A stretch of DNA of 64,000 nt from the NCBI RefSeq assembly GCF_015354505.1, contig NZ_JACAFP010000008.1:62005-126004 (forward strand), written 5' to 3'. Under the pieces are notes generated by a model. The model was given only the letters and a program-made list of their open reading frames with translations, did not search any database and was not told the origin of the DNA. Position numbers and translations under genes: made by a program. Shown piece by piece: positions 8,675-19,853 of the stretch. Numbering within the stretch: the first letter of the stretch is position 1; each line of letters begins with the position of its first letter. The DNA comes from Microbacterium sp. UFMG61 (GTDB lineage: Bacteria; Actinomycetota; Actinomycetes; Actinomycetales; Microbacteriaceae).

Positions 8675-9946
8675 GTGATTGTGGAGCACCTGAGTCTGGT
8701 CGATTTCCGCAATTATGCGACCGCCGAACTCACCCTGCACCGCGGGCCGAACGTCCTCGTCGGTCGCAACGGTCAAGGCAAGACGAATCTCGCGGAGGCA
8801 GTGGTCTTCCTCGCGACGCTCGGCTCTCACCGTGTGTCATCCGATGCACCGCTCGTGCGCGACGGTCAGGAGTACGCGATCATCCGCGCCCGGCTCTCCC
8901 ACGGCGAACGCCGGGTTCTCGTCGAGGTGCAGCTCAACAAACAGGGCGCCAACAAGGCGCGCATCAACGGGTCTCCCTCCAAGATCAATGAACTGCCGCG
9001 CTATGCGCATGTCGTGCTCTTCGCCCCCGAAGATCTGCAGATCGTCAGAGGCGACCCCTCATCCCGTCGCCGGTTCGTCGACCAGCTGCTGATCCAACGC
9101 ACGCCGCGCATGGCATCGGTGCTCGGTGACTACGACCGCGTGCTCAAGCAGCGCAACGCCCTGCTCAAGTCCGCTCGAGCTCGCGGGATCAAGGGTGAGG
9201 GACTCAGCACCCTCGACGTCTGGGACGACAAGCTCGTCTCGCTCGGCGCCGAGATCATCAACGCCCGCCAGCGCCTCGCGGCAGATCTGCAGCAGCCGGT
9301 CGCCGAGGCCTATGCCGCGATCGCCGGTGAGGATCATCGTCCGCAGCTGGAATGGGCGCTGTCGGTGCGCGGCGCAGATCCCGAAGACGGCGAATCCGCT
9401 CCGATCGACACCGACGGGGTGCTGAGCACGGCGCAATGCGCCGAGATGTTCCACGCGGCCCTGCTCGCGAAGCGGCCGAACGAGCTCGAGCGCGGTCTCA
9501 CCCTCACGGGTCCGCATCGCGATGACCTCGTGCTGAGGGTTCGCGACCTTCCGGTGAAGGGCTATGCGTCACACGGAGAATCGTGGTCCGTGGCGCTGGC
9601 GCTCCGACTCGCCTCCGCCGAGCTCCTGCGCAGCGAGTCGCCCGCGGGCGATCCGGTGCTCATCCTCGACGACGTGTTCGCCGAGCTCGATGCCGATCGT
9701 CGCCAGCGACTCGCCGCTGTGACCGCCGGCTACGAGCAGGTGGTGGTCACCGCCGCGGTGGAGGAGGATATCCCCGAGGTGCTGCATGCACACGTCGTCA
9801 GGATCACCGCCGGCACGATCAGCGATGACCGCGAGCGCCAGTCGCCACAGAAACTGAGGGATGCGCGGGACGCAGAACCCGCGGATGCGGCGACAGCCCC
9901 CGAGACGACGAGCCCGGCGAGCGAGAAGGACGAGACGGATGACTGA
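8675..9946 (+). CDS. recF: DNA replication and repair protein RecF
   Basis: RecF is an SMC-like ATPase that helps RecOR load RecA at single-strand gaps. The 423-residue protein starts at a GTG (MIVEHLSLVDFRNYA). Walker A is GRNGQGKTN near residue 30, the signature region is LTGPHRDDL and Walker B is LILDDVFAELD. The C-terminus carries an extra roughly 40-residue Ala/Glu-rich tail of no known function. Its stop overlaps the start of dciA by eight bases (ATGACTGA). Confidence 0.96.
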   Translation: MIVEHLSLVDFRNYATAELTLHRGPNVLVGRNGQGKTNLAEAVVFLATLGSHRVSSDAPLVRDGQEYAIIRARLSHGERRVLVEVQLNKQGANKARINGSPSKINELPRYAHVVLFAPEDLQIVRGDPSSRRRFVDQLLIQRTPRMASVLGDYDRVLKQRNALLKSARARGIKGEGLSTLDVWDDKLVSLGAEIINARQRLAADLQQPVAEAYAAIAGEDHRPQLEWALSVRGADPEDGESAPIDTDGVLSTAQCAEMFHAALLAKRPNELERGLTLTGPHRDDLVLRVRDLPVKGYASHGESWSVALALRLASAELLRSESPAGDPVLILDDVFAELDADRRQRLAAVTAGYEQVVVTAAVEEDIPEVLHAHVVRITAGTISDDRERQSPQKLRDARDAEPADAATAPETTSPASEKDETDD

Positions 9947-10442
9947 CATCGCTCCGGTTCCCGCCGCGGAGACTCCCGAGACCGTGGCGACCTATCTGCG
10001 CCTGCGCGGACTGCAGCCCAGCTCGAAGAACTGGAAGCGGAAGCGCCGCGTCGTGGTCGACGACGACAATGCGCCCTTCACTCCCGGTCGCGATCCGGGC
10101 ACGCTCGGCGCGGTTCTCGACAGGCTCACCCGCGATGCGGGGTGGGAGACGACCCTCGCCCGGGAAGACCTCGTGCGCCAGTGGGGCGACCTCGCGGGAG
10201 CGGACACCGCGAAGCACTCCGAACCGGTGTCTCTCGAGCGCGGGGTGCTCACGGTGAAGTGCGATTCGACGGCCTGGGCCAAGAACCTGCAGTTCATGCG
10301 AGGCACGATCCTGACCGAGATCGGACGCCGCTATCCGTCGGCCGGCGTCGAGAATCTTCGCTTCATCGGACCCGACGTACCCTCGTGGAAATGGGGTCCC
10401 AGAGTCGTTCCAGGGCGGGGTCCACGCGATACCTACGGGTAG
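9939..10442 (+). CDS. dciA: DUF721 protein, DciA-like helicase-loading factor
   Basis: DUF721/DciA proteins interact with the replicative helicase DnaB in bacteria lacking DnaC or DnaI, and the gene sits between recF and gyrB throughout actinobacteria. The 167-residue product has a basic N-terminal extension (SSKNWKRKRR) and the DUF721 core from about residue 55: LGAVLDRL, VRQWGDLAG, LTVKCDSTAWAKNLQFM. The ATG at 9939 overlaps recF, implying translational coupling. The function is assigned from family and context. Confidence 0.87.
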   Translation: MTDIAPVPAAETPETVATYLRLRGLQPSSKNWKRKRRVVVDDDNAPFTPGRDPGTLGAVLDRLTRDAGWETTLAREDLVRQWGDLAGADTAKHSEPVSLERGVLTVKCDSTAWAKNLQFMRGTILTEIGRRYPSAGVENLRFIGPDVPSWKWGPRVVPGRGPRDTYG

Positions 10443-10536
10443 GACACCACGCAAGGGGTCCGACACGCTCAGAGGCCCACAGGTGGCCGCTGAGCCGCAT
10501 CTCGCCACGAAAGACCGCTAGACTGGGAGTTCGTGA

Positions 10537-12642
<2,106 letters not shown>

Positions 12643-12651
12643 CGCCACGCG

Positions 12652-12697
12652 GGTCCCTGAGCTCGTCGAAGGGTCCCGGATGCTTCGACAGGCTCAG
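12652..12697. repeat. Intergenic REP-like palindromic element
   Basis: The gyrB-gyrA spacer holds GGTCCCTGAGCTCGTCGAAG (12652-12671) followed by an inverted partner CTTCGACAGGCTCAG (12683-12697). The two 15-base arms pair at 13 positions. Related sequence appears inside the histidine kinase gene near 17600, so it is a dispersed element. Confidence 0.7.
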
Positions 12698-12733
12698 CAA
12701 CCAGGAAACAGCTCCGCAACCAGGAAATGACAC

Positions 12734-15301
12734 ATGACTGACGAAGAACGCCCCGACATCACCGAGGGCCACGACCACGGCAAGATCGATCAGGTCGATC
12801 TGCAGTCCGAGATGCAGCGCAGCTATCTCGACTACGCGATGGCCGTGATCGTGGGCCGTGCGCTCCCCGACGTCCGCGACGGACTCAAGCCCGTGCACCG
12901 GCGCGTGCTGTACGGCATGTACGACGGCGGGTTCCGCCCCGACAAGTCGTTCTCGAAGTGCGCCCGTGTGGTGGGCGAGGTCATGGGCCAGTACCACCCG
13001 CACGGCGACTCGGCGATCTACGACGCCCTCGTCCGTCTGGTGCAGCCGTGGTCGCTCCGGTATCCGCTCGCGCTCGGACAGGGAAACTTCGGCTCCCCCG
13101 GCAACATGGGCGCCGCCGCTCCCCGATACACCGAGACCAAGATGGCTCCGCTCGCGCTCGAGATGGTGCGGGACATCGAAGAGGACACGGTCGACTTCCA
13201 GGACAACTACGACGGTCAGACCCAGGAACCGACCGTCCTGCCCGCGCGATTCCCGAACCTGCTCGTCAACGGGTCGGTCGGCATCGCGGTGGGAATGGCG
13301 ACCAACATCCCTCCGCACAACCTTCGCGAGGTCTCGGCTGCGGCCCTGTGGGCGCTCGACAACCCGGGTCTCCCCCGTGAGGAACTGCTCGAGGGTCTGA
13401 TCCAGCGCATCCCCGGGCCGGACTTCCCGACCGGCGCCCAGATCCTCGGCACCAAGGGCGTGCAGGAGGCGTACCGCACCGGTCGTGGGTCGATCACGAT
13501 GCGCGCGGTCGTGAACGTCGAGGAGATCCAGGGTCGTACCTGTCTCGTCGTGACCGAGCTGCCGTACCAGGTGAATCCCGACAACGTCGCGGTGAAGATC
13601 GGCGATCTCGCCCGTGACGGCAAGATCACCGGCATCGCCGACATCCGCGACGAGTCGTCCGACCGCACGGGTCAGCGTCTCGTCGTCGTGCTCAAGCGCG
13701 ACGCGGTCGCCAAGGTCGTGCTGAACAACCTGTACAAGCACACCCAGCTGCAGGAGAACTTCGGCGCGAACATGCTCGCGATCGTCGACGGCGTGCCCCG
13801 CACCCTCGCGATCGACGGCTTCGTGACGAACTGGATCACCCACCAGCTCGAGGTCATCGTCCGCCGCACACAGTTCCGCCTCGCCAAGGCCGAGCGACGC
13901 ATGCACATCCTGCGCGGATACCTCAAGGCACTGGATGCTCTCGACGAGGTCATCGCGCTGATCCGTCGCTCCGCGACGGTCGAGGACGCTCGTGAGGGAC
14001 TCAAGAAGCTCCTCGACATCGATGACGACCAGGCACAGGCCATCCTCGACATGCAGCTGCGCCGCCTTGCGGCACTCGAGCGGCAGAAGATCCTCGACGA
14101 GGCGGCCGAGCTCGAGAGGCTCATCGCCGAGTACAACGCGATCCTCGCCGACGAGGGCCTGCAGCGCGGCATCATCCGCGATGAGCTCACCGGAATCGTC
14201 GACCGCTTCGGCGACGAGCGTCGCACGCACATCCTGCACGGATTCGACGGCGACGTGTCGATGGAAGACCTCATCGCCGAAGAGGAGATGGTCGTCACCA
14301 TCACGCGCGCCGGCTACATCAAGCGCACGCGCAGCGACAACTACCGGTCGCAGCACCGCGGCGGCAAGGGCATCAAGGGTGCTCAGCTGCGTGCGGACGA
14401 CATCGTCGAGCACTTCTTCGTGACGACCACGCACCACTGGCTGCTGTTCTTCACCGACAAGGGTCGCGTCTACCGGGCGAAGACCTACGAGGTCCCCGAG
14501 GCCGGTCGCGATGCGAAGGGCACGCACGTCGCCAACCTGCTCGCGCTCCAGCCCGACGAGAACATCGCGCAGGTGCTGGACATCCGCGACTACGAGGTGG
14601 CCGACTACCTCGTGCTCGCGACGCGTGACGGCCTCGTGAAGAAGACGAGCCTCGCCAGCTATGACACCAACCGTCAGGGCGGCGTCATCGCGATCCGTCT
14701 GAACGACGAGGACGAGCTCGTCTCGGCTCTGATGGTCAACGCCGAGGACGACATCCTGCTCATCAGCCGCAAGGGCATGTCGGTGCGGTTCAGCGCGACC
14801 GATGAGGCTCTGCGCCCGATGGGCCGCGCGACCGCCGGCGTCAAGGGAATGAAGTTCCGCGAGGGCGACAGTCTGCTGTCGGCATCCGTCGCAGCCATCG
14901 GTCAGTACGTGTTCGTCGTGACCGACGGCGGCTATGCGAAGCGCACCGCGATCGAGGAATATCGCGTCCAGGGACGTGGTGGATTCGGCATCAAGGTCGC
15001 CAAGCTGCACGATGACCGGGGCACTCTCGCGGGTGGTCTGATGGTCTCGGAGGACGACGAGGTCTTGGTGGTTCTCTCCAGCGGCAAGGTGGTACGCTCT
15101 GCCGTGGCCGAGGTGCCCGCCAAGGGCCGCGACACCATGGGAGTGGTGTTCGCACGGACGACGGAAGCCGACCGGATCCTCGCCATCGCCCGCAACGGTG
15201 AGCGGGGCCTCACCGAGGACGACGCGTCGGGTGAGGCGGAGGCGGAGTCCTCCACCACCTCCCCCGAGACGACCGAGAACCCTGAGGAAGCAGACGCATG
15301 A
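12734..15301 (+). CDS. gyrA: DNA gyrase subunit A
   Basis: GyrA cuts and rejoins DNA in gyrase. The 855-residue protein has the catalytic tyrosine Tyr132 in AAPRYTE and the quinolone-determining stretch [15 protein letters not shown] with Ser93 and Asp97, i.e. wild-type-like residues at the E. coli 83 and 87 positions. The C-terminal half has the beta-pinwheel repeats, including the GyrA-box-like [10 protein letters not shown]. The tail is Glu-rich. Its stop overlaps the next gene by four bases (ATGA). Confidence 0.97.
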   Translation: MTDEERPDITEGHDHGKIDQVDLQSEMQRSYLDYAMAVIVGRALPDVRDGLKPVHRRVLYGMYDGGFRPDKSFSKCARVVGEVMGQYHPHGDSAIYDALVRLVQPWSLRYPLALGQGNFGSPGNMGAAAPRYTETKMAPLALEMVRDIEEDTVDFQDNYDGQTQEPTVLPARFPNLLVNGSVGIAVGMATNIPPHNLREVSAAALWALDNPGLPREELLEGLIQRIPGPDFPTGAQILGTKGVQEAYRTGRGSITMRAVVNVEEIQGRTCLVVTELPYQVNPDNVAVKIGDLARDGKITGIADIRDESSDRTGQRLVVVLKRDAVAKVVLNNLYKHTQLQENFGANMLAIVDGVPRTLAIDGFVTNWITHQLEVIVRRTQFRLAKAERRMHILRGYLKALDALDEVIALIRRSATVEDAREGLKKLLDIDDDQAQAILDMQLRRLAALERQKILDEAAELERLIAEYNAILADEGLQRGIIRDELTGIVDRFGDERRTHILHGFDGDVSMEDLIAEEEMVVTITRAGYIKRTRSDNYRSQHRGGKGIKGAQLRADDIVEHFFVTTTHHWLLFFTDKGRVYRAKTYEVPEAGRDAKGTHVANLLALQPDENIAQVLDIRDYEVADYLVLATRDGLVKKTSLASYDTNRQGGVIAIRLNDEDELVSALMVNAEDDILLISRKGMSVRFSATDEALRPMGRATAGVKGMKFREGDSLLSASVAAIGQYVFVVTDGGYAKRTAIEEYRVQGRGGFGIKVAKLHDDRGTLAGGLMVSEDDEVLVVLSSGKVVRSAVAEVPAKGRDTMGVVFARTTEADRILAIARNGERGLTEDDASGEAEAESSTTSPETTENPEEADA

Positions 15302-15702
15302 GCACGGTAGCCGACAAGCTGGCGAAGAAGTCCACGCGTAAGACCGGAGGCAAGCAGGTCCGCCTGCGCCTCGTCTACGTCGATTTCTGGTCCGCAGTGA
15401 AGCTCTCTTTCCTGGGAGCTGTCGCGCTCGCGATCGTCACCATGGTGTCGTTCTTCCTGATCTACCTCGTGCTGCAGGCGACCGGCGTCCTCAACCAGGC
15501 AGACGAGTTCATCGGCACGATCACGAGTGACTCGGTGCGGATCTCTGAGCTGGCGGGTCTTCCCCAGGTGATGGCCTTCGCGGCCGTCGTCTCGATCCTC
15601 AATCTGATCGTCTTCACGGTGCTCGGCGCGGTCGTCGCCGGCATCTACAACGTCGCGGTGAAGGTGACGGGCGGGCTTCTGGTCGGGTTCACCTCGAACT
15701 GA
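15298..15702 (+). CDS. DUF3566 membrane protein
   Basis: A 134-residue membrane protein found immediately downstream of gyrA in most actinobacteria; its function is unknown. It has a basic N-terminus (KLAKKSTRK), the motif [15 protein letters not shown], and two transmembrane helices at about 38-62 and 93-122. The ATG overlaps the gyrA stop by four bases, so it is co-translated with gyrase. A perfect hairpin terminator follows, ending the dnaN-to-DUF3566 series. Confidence 0.9.
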   Translation: MSTVADKLAKKSTRKTGGKQVRLRLVYVDFWSAVKLSFLGAVALAIVTMVSFFLIYLVLQATGVLNQADEFIGTITSDSVRISELAGLPQVMAFAAVVSILNLIVFTVLGAVVAGIYNVAVKVTGGLLVGFTSN

Positions 15703-15723
15703 CCGGTCGACACACAGACACAC

Positions 15724-15755
15724 AGAAGGGCGGATGCTTCGGCATCCGCCCTTCT
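15724..15755. terminator. Bidirectional terminator hairpin
   Basis: A perfect 14-bp inverted repeat (AGAAGGGCGGATGC, loop TTCG, GCATCCGCCCTTCT) lies between the convergent DUF3566 and VIT genes. Confidence 0.88.
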
Positions 15756-15774
15756 CGCTGTCTGAGAGCACGAT

Positions 15775-16485
15775 CTAGACGACTCCCGTCGTGCCGAGCA
15801 GCGTCCCGATCAGCCAGGTGGCGAGCAGCGCGAGCGCCCCGCCGATGACGAGTCGTATCGAGGCGCGCCCCGCCGGGGAGCCGCCGATGCGGGCCGACAC
15901 CGTGCCGGTGAGTGCGAGCGCCAGAAGCACGGCTACGAACGTGACGGGAACCCTCCACTCGGGCGGCGGAAGCAGAATGGCGAGAAGCGGCAGCAGCGCG
16001 CCGAGAGTGAACGCCACCGCAGACGACAGCGCCGCATGCCAGGGATTCACCAGATCGTCCTGATCGATGCCGAGCTCGACCTCGAGATGGGCTGCGAGGG
16101 CGTCGTGGGCCGTGAGCTCCTGCGCGACCCGACGCGCTGTCTCCTCACTGAGACCGCGTTCGCGGTAGAGGCCCGTGAGCTCCGTCAGCTCGGCCTCGGG
16201 CATGGTCTGCAGTTCGGTGAGCTCCTTGGCGATCAGCGCCCGCTCGCTGTCGCGCTGGCTGCTCACCGAGACGTACTCGCCGAGAGCCATCGAGATGGCC
16301 CCGCCCACGAGTCCCGCGAGTCCTGCGGTCAGCAGTGCGGCGTTGTCGGTGGTCGCACCGGCGACACCGACCAGCAGCGACGCGACGGACACGATGCCGT
16401 CGTTCGCCCCGAGCACTCCGGCGCGCAGCCAGTTGAGTCGCTGTCCGAGCCCCGAGCCGTGCGGTTCACCCTCATGTGCGGTCAT
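15775..16485 (-). CDS. VIT1/CCC1 family predicted Fe2+/Mn2+ transporter
   Basis: VIT/CCC1 proteins move ferrous iron or manganese across membranes. The 236-residue protein has the family hallmarks: the first helix NWLRAGVLGANDGIVSVASLLVG (about 18-40), a second with GGAISMALGEYVSVSSQRDSE (about 61-81), a cytoplasmic Glu-rich metal-binding segment (about 82-140), and three C-terminal helices. It is convergent with the gyrase operon and divergent from the kinase operon. The substrate (Fe or Mn) is inferred from the family. It could export or sequester metal. Confidence 0.9.
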   Translation of the reverse strand: MTAHEGEPHGSGLGQRLNWLRAGVLGANDGIVSVASLLVGVAGATTDNAALLTAGLAGLVGGAISMALGEYVSVSSQRDSERALIAKELTELQTMPEAELTELTGLYRERGLSEETARRVAQELTAHDALAAHLEVELGIDQDDLVNPWHAALSSAVAFTLGALLPLLAILLPPPEWRVPVTFVAVLLALALTGTVSARIGGSPAGRASIRLVIGGALALLATWLIGTLLGTTGVV

Positions 16486-16625
16486 GCGCTCAGTGAATCA
16501 GAACGGTTGCCACCGCGCTCCCCCTTTCACTCTCACGCGCGACACCGGGGCGGTAGGGAAAACCCGAATCAGGGTGTCGGGATGCCTCGGTGTCGGCGTG
16601 ATCCGTGCCGCCGTACCGTGGAGAC

Positions 16626-17915
16626 ATGACGACACAGACTGCCACGCCACCACCGGCGACGGCCACGAAGCCGCCGCTGCGCATCGTGCTCACGATCCTG
16701 CATCTGGCGGGCATCGGGGTCATCGGTGGATTCATCTTCGCGACTCTCTCGGGACTCCTCGGTACGGGGCTGGGACTGCTCTTCGCCGCCGGCGTCGGGA
16801 TCGTGCTCCTCGTCGGCCTCGTCTACGCGCTCTTCGGCGTGGGCTGGTTCGAGGTCGCTCGGGTCGGTGCGCTCTACAGGACACCGATCGCTCCCCTGCG
16901 GTGGCGTCCGCGTGACCGCCCGGGATTCGTCGGGTGGCTGCGGGCGCTCGGACGACAGGCGATCGACGGCCGCATGTGGAGGGCACTGGCGAACTTCGCC
17001 ATCACGGCCGTCCTCGGCTGGATCGTGCTGCGGCTGGCCTGGGGCGTCGTGTGGTCGATCGTGATCTGCTTCGCTCCCCTGGCGGGCACCGACACGGTGA
17101 TCGGGCCGTTCGGCGGCGGGGGGATCGACGCCACCTGGGCGCCGCTCATCGGCATCCTCGGGATCGCCGCCTCGATCGCCGGCATGATCGGTCTGGCGCT
17201 GCTGCACCGGGTGATCTCACTCGCCGTCGTGATCCGCAGCCGCGAGGCCGAGCTCACCGAGCGCGTGCGCACCAGTACAGCGCAACGGGAGGGCGCGGTG
17301 CGTGCGGCCGACCTGGAGCGCACGCGCATCGAGCGGGATCTGCATGACGGCGTCCAGCCGCGACTGGTGTCGGTCGGGATGACGCTGGGGCTCGCCCAGC
17401 AGAAGATCGACAACGATCCGGCCGCCGCGAAGGAGCTGATCTCCGAAGCCCACACCTCGACCAAGGCGGCGATCACCGAGCTGCGACAGCTCGCCCGAGG
17501 CATCCACGCGTCGGTCCTTGACGACCGCGGACTCGACGCCGCTCTCTCTGCCCTCGCCAGCCGCTCGCACATCCCGGTGAGTCTCGACGTCCGCATGGAC
17601 CCGTCGACGGGCTCAGGGACCCAGAGGGCTTGTCGAGACGCTGAGGCCGCGGTGTACTTCTCGATCGCCGAGTCGCTCACGAATGCCGCCAAGCACTCCC
17701 GTGCCAGCGAGACGAGGGTGACGGTGCGACTGCGTGAGGGAGGCGTGCTCTGGGCCCGCGTCGAGGACAACGGCATGGGCGGCGCGCAGGTGCAGCCCGG
17801 TGGTGGCCTCGACGGCATCGCGAACCGCATCCTCGCGGCCGGCGGAACCTTCCGCCTCGAGAGTCCGCTGGGTGGACCGACCAGCCTGGAGGTGAACGTG
17901 CCATGCGCATCCTGA
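16626..17915 (+). CDS. Sensor histidine kinase, NarL/DesK class
   Basis: A membrane-bound two-component sensor. The 429-residue protein has membrane helices at about 19-45, 48-75, 124-150 and 172-200, then the HisKA_3 dimerisation domain with phospho-acceptor His240 in IERDLHDG, and a C-terminal HATPase with VEDNGMGG. The ATG at 16626 is preferred over an upstream in-frame codon because the family protein begins shortly before the first helix. Residues 325-331 (DPSTGSG) come from a repeat-like insertion between the two kinase domains. The stop overlaps the regulator gene by 13 bp. The signal is unknown; similar kinases often sense envelope stress. Confidence 0.92.
   Translation: MTTQTATPPPATATKPPLRIVLTILHLAGIGVIGGFIFATLSGLLGTGLGLLFAAGVGIVLLVGLVYALFGVGWFEVARVGALYRTPIAPLRWRPRDRPGFVGWLRALGRQAIDGRMWRALANFAITAVLGWIVLRLAWGVVWSIVICFAPLAGTDTVIGPFGGGGIDATWAPLIGILGIAASIAGMIGLALLHRVISLAVVIRSREAELTERVRTSTAQREGAVRAADLERTRIERDLHDGVQPRLVSVGMTLGLAQQKIDNDPAAAKELISEAHTSTKAAITELRQLARGIHASVLDDRGLDAALSALASRSHIPVSLDVRMDPSTGSGTQRACRDAEAAVYFSIAESLTNAAKHSRASETRVTVRLREGGVLWARVEDNGMGGAQVQPGGGLDGIANRILAAGGTFRLESPLGGPTSLEVNVPCAS
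17598..17645. repeat. REP-like element inside the histidine kinase gene
   Basis: GACCCGTCGACGGGCTCAGG and following bases resemble the intergenic gyrB-gyrA element (GGTCCCTGAGCTCGTCGAAG on the other strand). It keeps the reading frame and encodes DPSTGSGTQRACRD in a loop between the DHp and ATPase domains. Confidence 0.6.
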
Positions 17916-18589
17916 TCTGCGAGGACTCCGTCCTGCTGCGCGAAGGACTCGTGCGGCTGCTGGAGGATGCCGGCCACAGCGTGGTCGCGGCGCTCCCCGA
18001 CATCGAGGGCCTCGATGAGGCGGTCGCCGACACCGACCCCGAGCTCTGCATCCTCGATGTGCGGCTGCCGCCGACGTTCACGGACGAGGGCATCCGCGCC
18101 GCCCTGCACCTTCGCGACACGAATCCCGCACTCCCGCTGCTCGTGCTCTCGCAGTACGTCGAGGAGCGCTACGCATCCGACCTGATCGCGGCGCAGGGCG
18201 GCCCCCTCGGCTACCTGCTCAAGGATCGCGTGGCCGACGTCGCCGAGTTCCTCGGTTCCGTGCAGCGCATCTCCGAAGGCGCGACCGTGCTCGATCCCGA
18301 AGTCGTGGCTCAGCTGCTCACTCGGCGCAATCGCGACGACCGGATGCTGCGACTCACCGAGCGCGAGCGCACCGTGCTGGCGCTGATCGCCGAGGGGAAG
18401 TCGAACCAGGCGATCGCCGCACTGCTCTTCCTCTCGGAGGCGAGCGTCGAGAAGCACATCACCGCGATCTTCCAGAAGCTGGGCCTCGAGCAGGGCGAGT
18501 CGGGCAACCGTCGAGTCCTCGCAGCGCTGGCTCACATCGAGAACACGGGCGGCACGACGCCGACCGGACAGACAGGAGTGGGACGATGA
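17903..18589 (+). CDS. NarL/LuxR-type response regulator
   Basis: The partner of the preceding kinase. The 228-residue protein has a receiver domain with acidic pocket Glu7-Asp8, phospho-acceptor Asp52 (CILDVRLP) and the conserved Lys in YLLKD near 108. A C-terminal LuxR/GerE helix-turn-helix starts at LTERERTVLALIAEGKSN and includes LFLSEASVEKHITAIFQKLGL. The gene overlaps the kinase by 13 bp and the next gene by four, so all three are one operon. The DNA target was not identified; autoregulation is likely in this class. Confidence 0.93.
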   Translation: MRILICEDSVLLREGLVRLLEDAGHSVVAALPDIEGLDEAVADTDPELCILDVRLPPTFTDEGIRAALHLRDTNPALPLLVLSQYVEERYASDLIAAQGGPLGYLLKDRVADVAEFLGSVQRISEGATVLDPEVVAQLLTRRNRDDRMLRLTERERTVLALIAEGKSNQAIAALLFLSEASVEKHITAIFQKLGLEQGESGNRRVLAALAHIENTGGTTPTGQTGVGR

Positions 18590-19542
18590 CCACGAACGAC
18601 GACTTCCCGGGCGGCCACACGCCGTACACGCCGCCCCCGGCATCCACGCCGGATGCACAGCCCGCCGACACTCATGCCGCTGTGCCGACCGGGGCCGACT
18701 CCTCGACCCAGGTCCCCTCCGGTGGGGGCGGATCCTCGTCGGGAGCGAGGGCGATCATGATCGTGACCGCGATCGTGGGGGGCATCGCGCTGCTCGGCTC
18801 GGGTGCCACGGCTGCCGTCGCGGCGACGGGCGGCCTCATCGCCTCGTCGACCGAGGGCACCGACTCACTGCAGACCGCGGACGTCTCGGGACTCCAGGGG
18901 CTCGACCTCGATGTGGATGCCGGGGCGATGCGCATCGAGTTCGGCGACGTCGACGAGGCGGAGCTCTCGGTCACGAACAGTCGCGGACCCGGGTGGACGC
19001 TCGAGCGCGAGGGGGACGATCTGGTCGTCCGCAGCCCGGAGTTCCGGTTCGGCTGGTGGTTCGGAAGCTGGTTCGGTGACGACGAGTCGGCGGTGCTCAC
19101 CCTGCCGGAGAGCTTGCGGGATGCTGCACTCGATGCCGACCTGACTCTCGACGCGGGAAGTCTCGACGTGGCGGGTGACTTCGGTGCCCTCGACATCTCG
19201 GTGAACGCGGGTGCGCTCGACATCGAAGGCGCCGCGAGCAGTCTGCGCATCGACATGAGCGCCGGTCGCGCCGATGCCGTTCTCGACGGTGTCGACGAGG
19301 CGGACCTCAGCGTCGCGGCCGGTGACCTGAACGTCGAGCTGACCGGGCGGGCGCCTTCGCAGACGACCATCGACGTCAGCGCCGGGTCCCTCGATCTCAC
19401 CGTTCCGGACGAGTCGTACTCGATCATCCAGGACGTGAGTGCGGGGTCTCTCGACGCTCGTGTCGACCAGTCCGGCGGCGCGCGGAACACGATCGAGGTC
19501 TCGCTCTCGGCGGGCAGTGCGACCATTCGCCCGGGCGACTGA
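18586..19542 (+). CDS. DUF4097-type beta-repeat membrane-anchored protein
   Basis: A 318-residue protein with a Pro/Thr-rich N-terminus (about 1-50), one transmembrane helix at about 57-85 (IMIVTAIVGGIALLGSG), and an extracytoplasmic domain of repeated short beta units. Repeats such as VDAGAM, LDAGSLDV, VNAGALDI, VSAGSLDL and LSAGSATI recur about every 20 residues, as in the DUF4097/toast-rack fold. It overlaps the response regulator by four bases (ATGA). Linkage to a LiaRS/VraSR-like pair suggests a role in envelope-stress signalling, probably as a sensor modulator. That is inference. Confidence 0.82.
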   Translation: MTTNDDFPGGHTPYTPPPASTPDAQPADTHAAVPTGADSSTQVPSGGGGSSSGARAIMIVTAIVGGIALLGSGATAAVAATGGLIASSTEGTDSLQTADVSGLQGLDLDVDAGAMRIEFGDVDEAELSVTNSRGPGWTLEREGDDLVVRSPEFRFGWWFGSWFGDDESAVLTLPESLRDAALDADLTLDAGSLDVAGDFGALDISVNAGALDIEGAASSLRIDMSAGRADAVLDGVDEADLSVAAGDLNVELTGRAPSQTTIDVSAGSLDLTVPDESYSIIQDVSAGSLDARVDQSGGARNTIEVSLSAGSATIRPGD

Positions 19543-19548
19543 CGCCGG

Positions 19549-19592
19549 TCGAGGGCGGGGCCCGGTCAGGTCCCCGCCCTCGATTGGGATTT
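19549..19592 (+). terminator. Terminator of kinase-regulator operon
   Basis: A perfect 12-bp stem TCGAGGGCGGGG / CCCCGCCCTCGA (19549-19560 and 19572-19583), followed by TTGGGATTTT. Confidence 0.8.
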
Positions 19593-19626
19593 TGTCGAAA
19601 TCTCCGGTAAAGTTCTGGAGGTTGAC

Positions 19627-19700
19627 GGGCCCATAGCTCAGGCGGTTAGAGCGCTTCACTGATAATGAAGAGGTCCCAGGTTCAAGTCCTGGTGGGCCCA
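19627..19700 (+). tRNA. tRNA-Ile (GAT)
   Basis: A 74-nt cloverleaf with acceptor arms GGGCCCA (19627-19633) and TGGGCCC (19693-19699), discriminator A, and T-arm GTTCAAGTC. The anticodon loop CTGATAA gives GAT. CCA is not encoded. It is the first of a pair with tRNA-Ala, a standard arrangement after gyrA in actinobacteria. Confidence 0.97.
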
Positions 19701-19726
19701 CTCCTCAACTCAAGAAATTCCCTCAC

Positions 19727-19799
19727 GGGGCCTTAGCTCAGTTGGTAGAGCGCCTGCTTTGCAAGCAGGATGTCAGGAGTTCGAATCTCCTAGGCTCCA
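19727..19799 (+). tRNA. tRNA-Ala (TGC)
   Basis: A 73-nt cloverleaf with acceptor arms GGGGCCT and AGGCTCC (one G-U pair), D-arm AGCTCAGTTGGTAGAGC, T-arm GAGTTCGAATCTC and anticodon loop TTTGCAA, giving TGC. It lies 26 bp after tRNA-Ile and is followed by a strong terminator. Confidence 0.97.
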
Positions 19800-19817
19800 C
19801 ACTGTGTTGAGACAGTT

Positions 19818-19853
19818 CGAGAAGGCCCCGCTTCGTGCGGGGCCTTCTCGTTT
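19818..19853 (+). terminator. tRNA-Ile/tRNA-Ala terminator
   Basis: 14-bp arms CGAGAAGGCCCCGC (19818-19831) and GCGGGGCCTTCTCG (19837-19850), loop TTCGT, then TTT. Confidence 0.9.

Noticed and set aside
18865-19701. Long minus-strand frame beginning MGPPGLEPGTSSLS
   Set aside because: Its N-terminus is the antisense of tRNA-Ile, a well-known false-protein start, and the rest is antisense to the DUF4097 gene.
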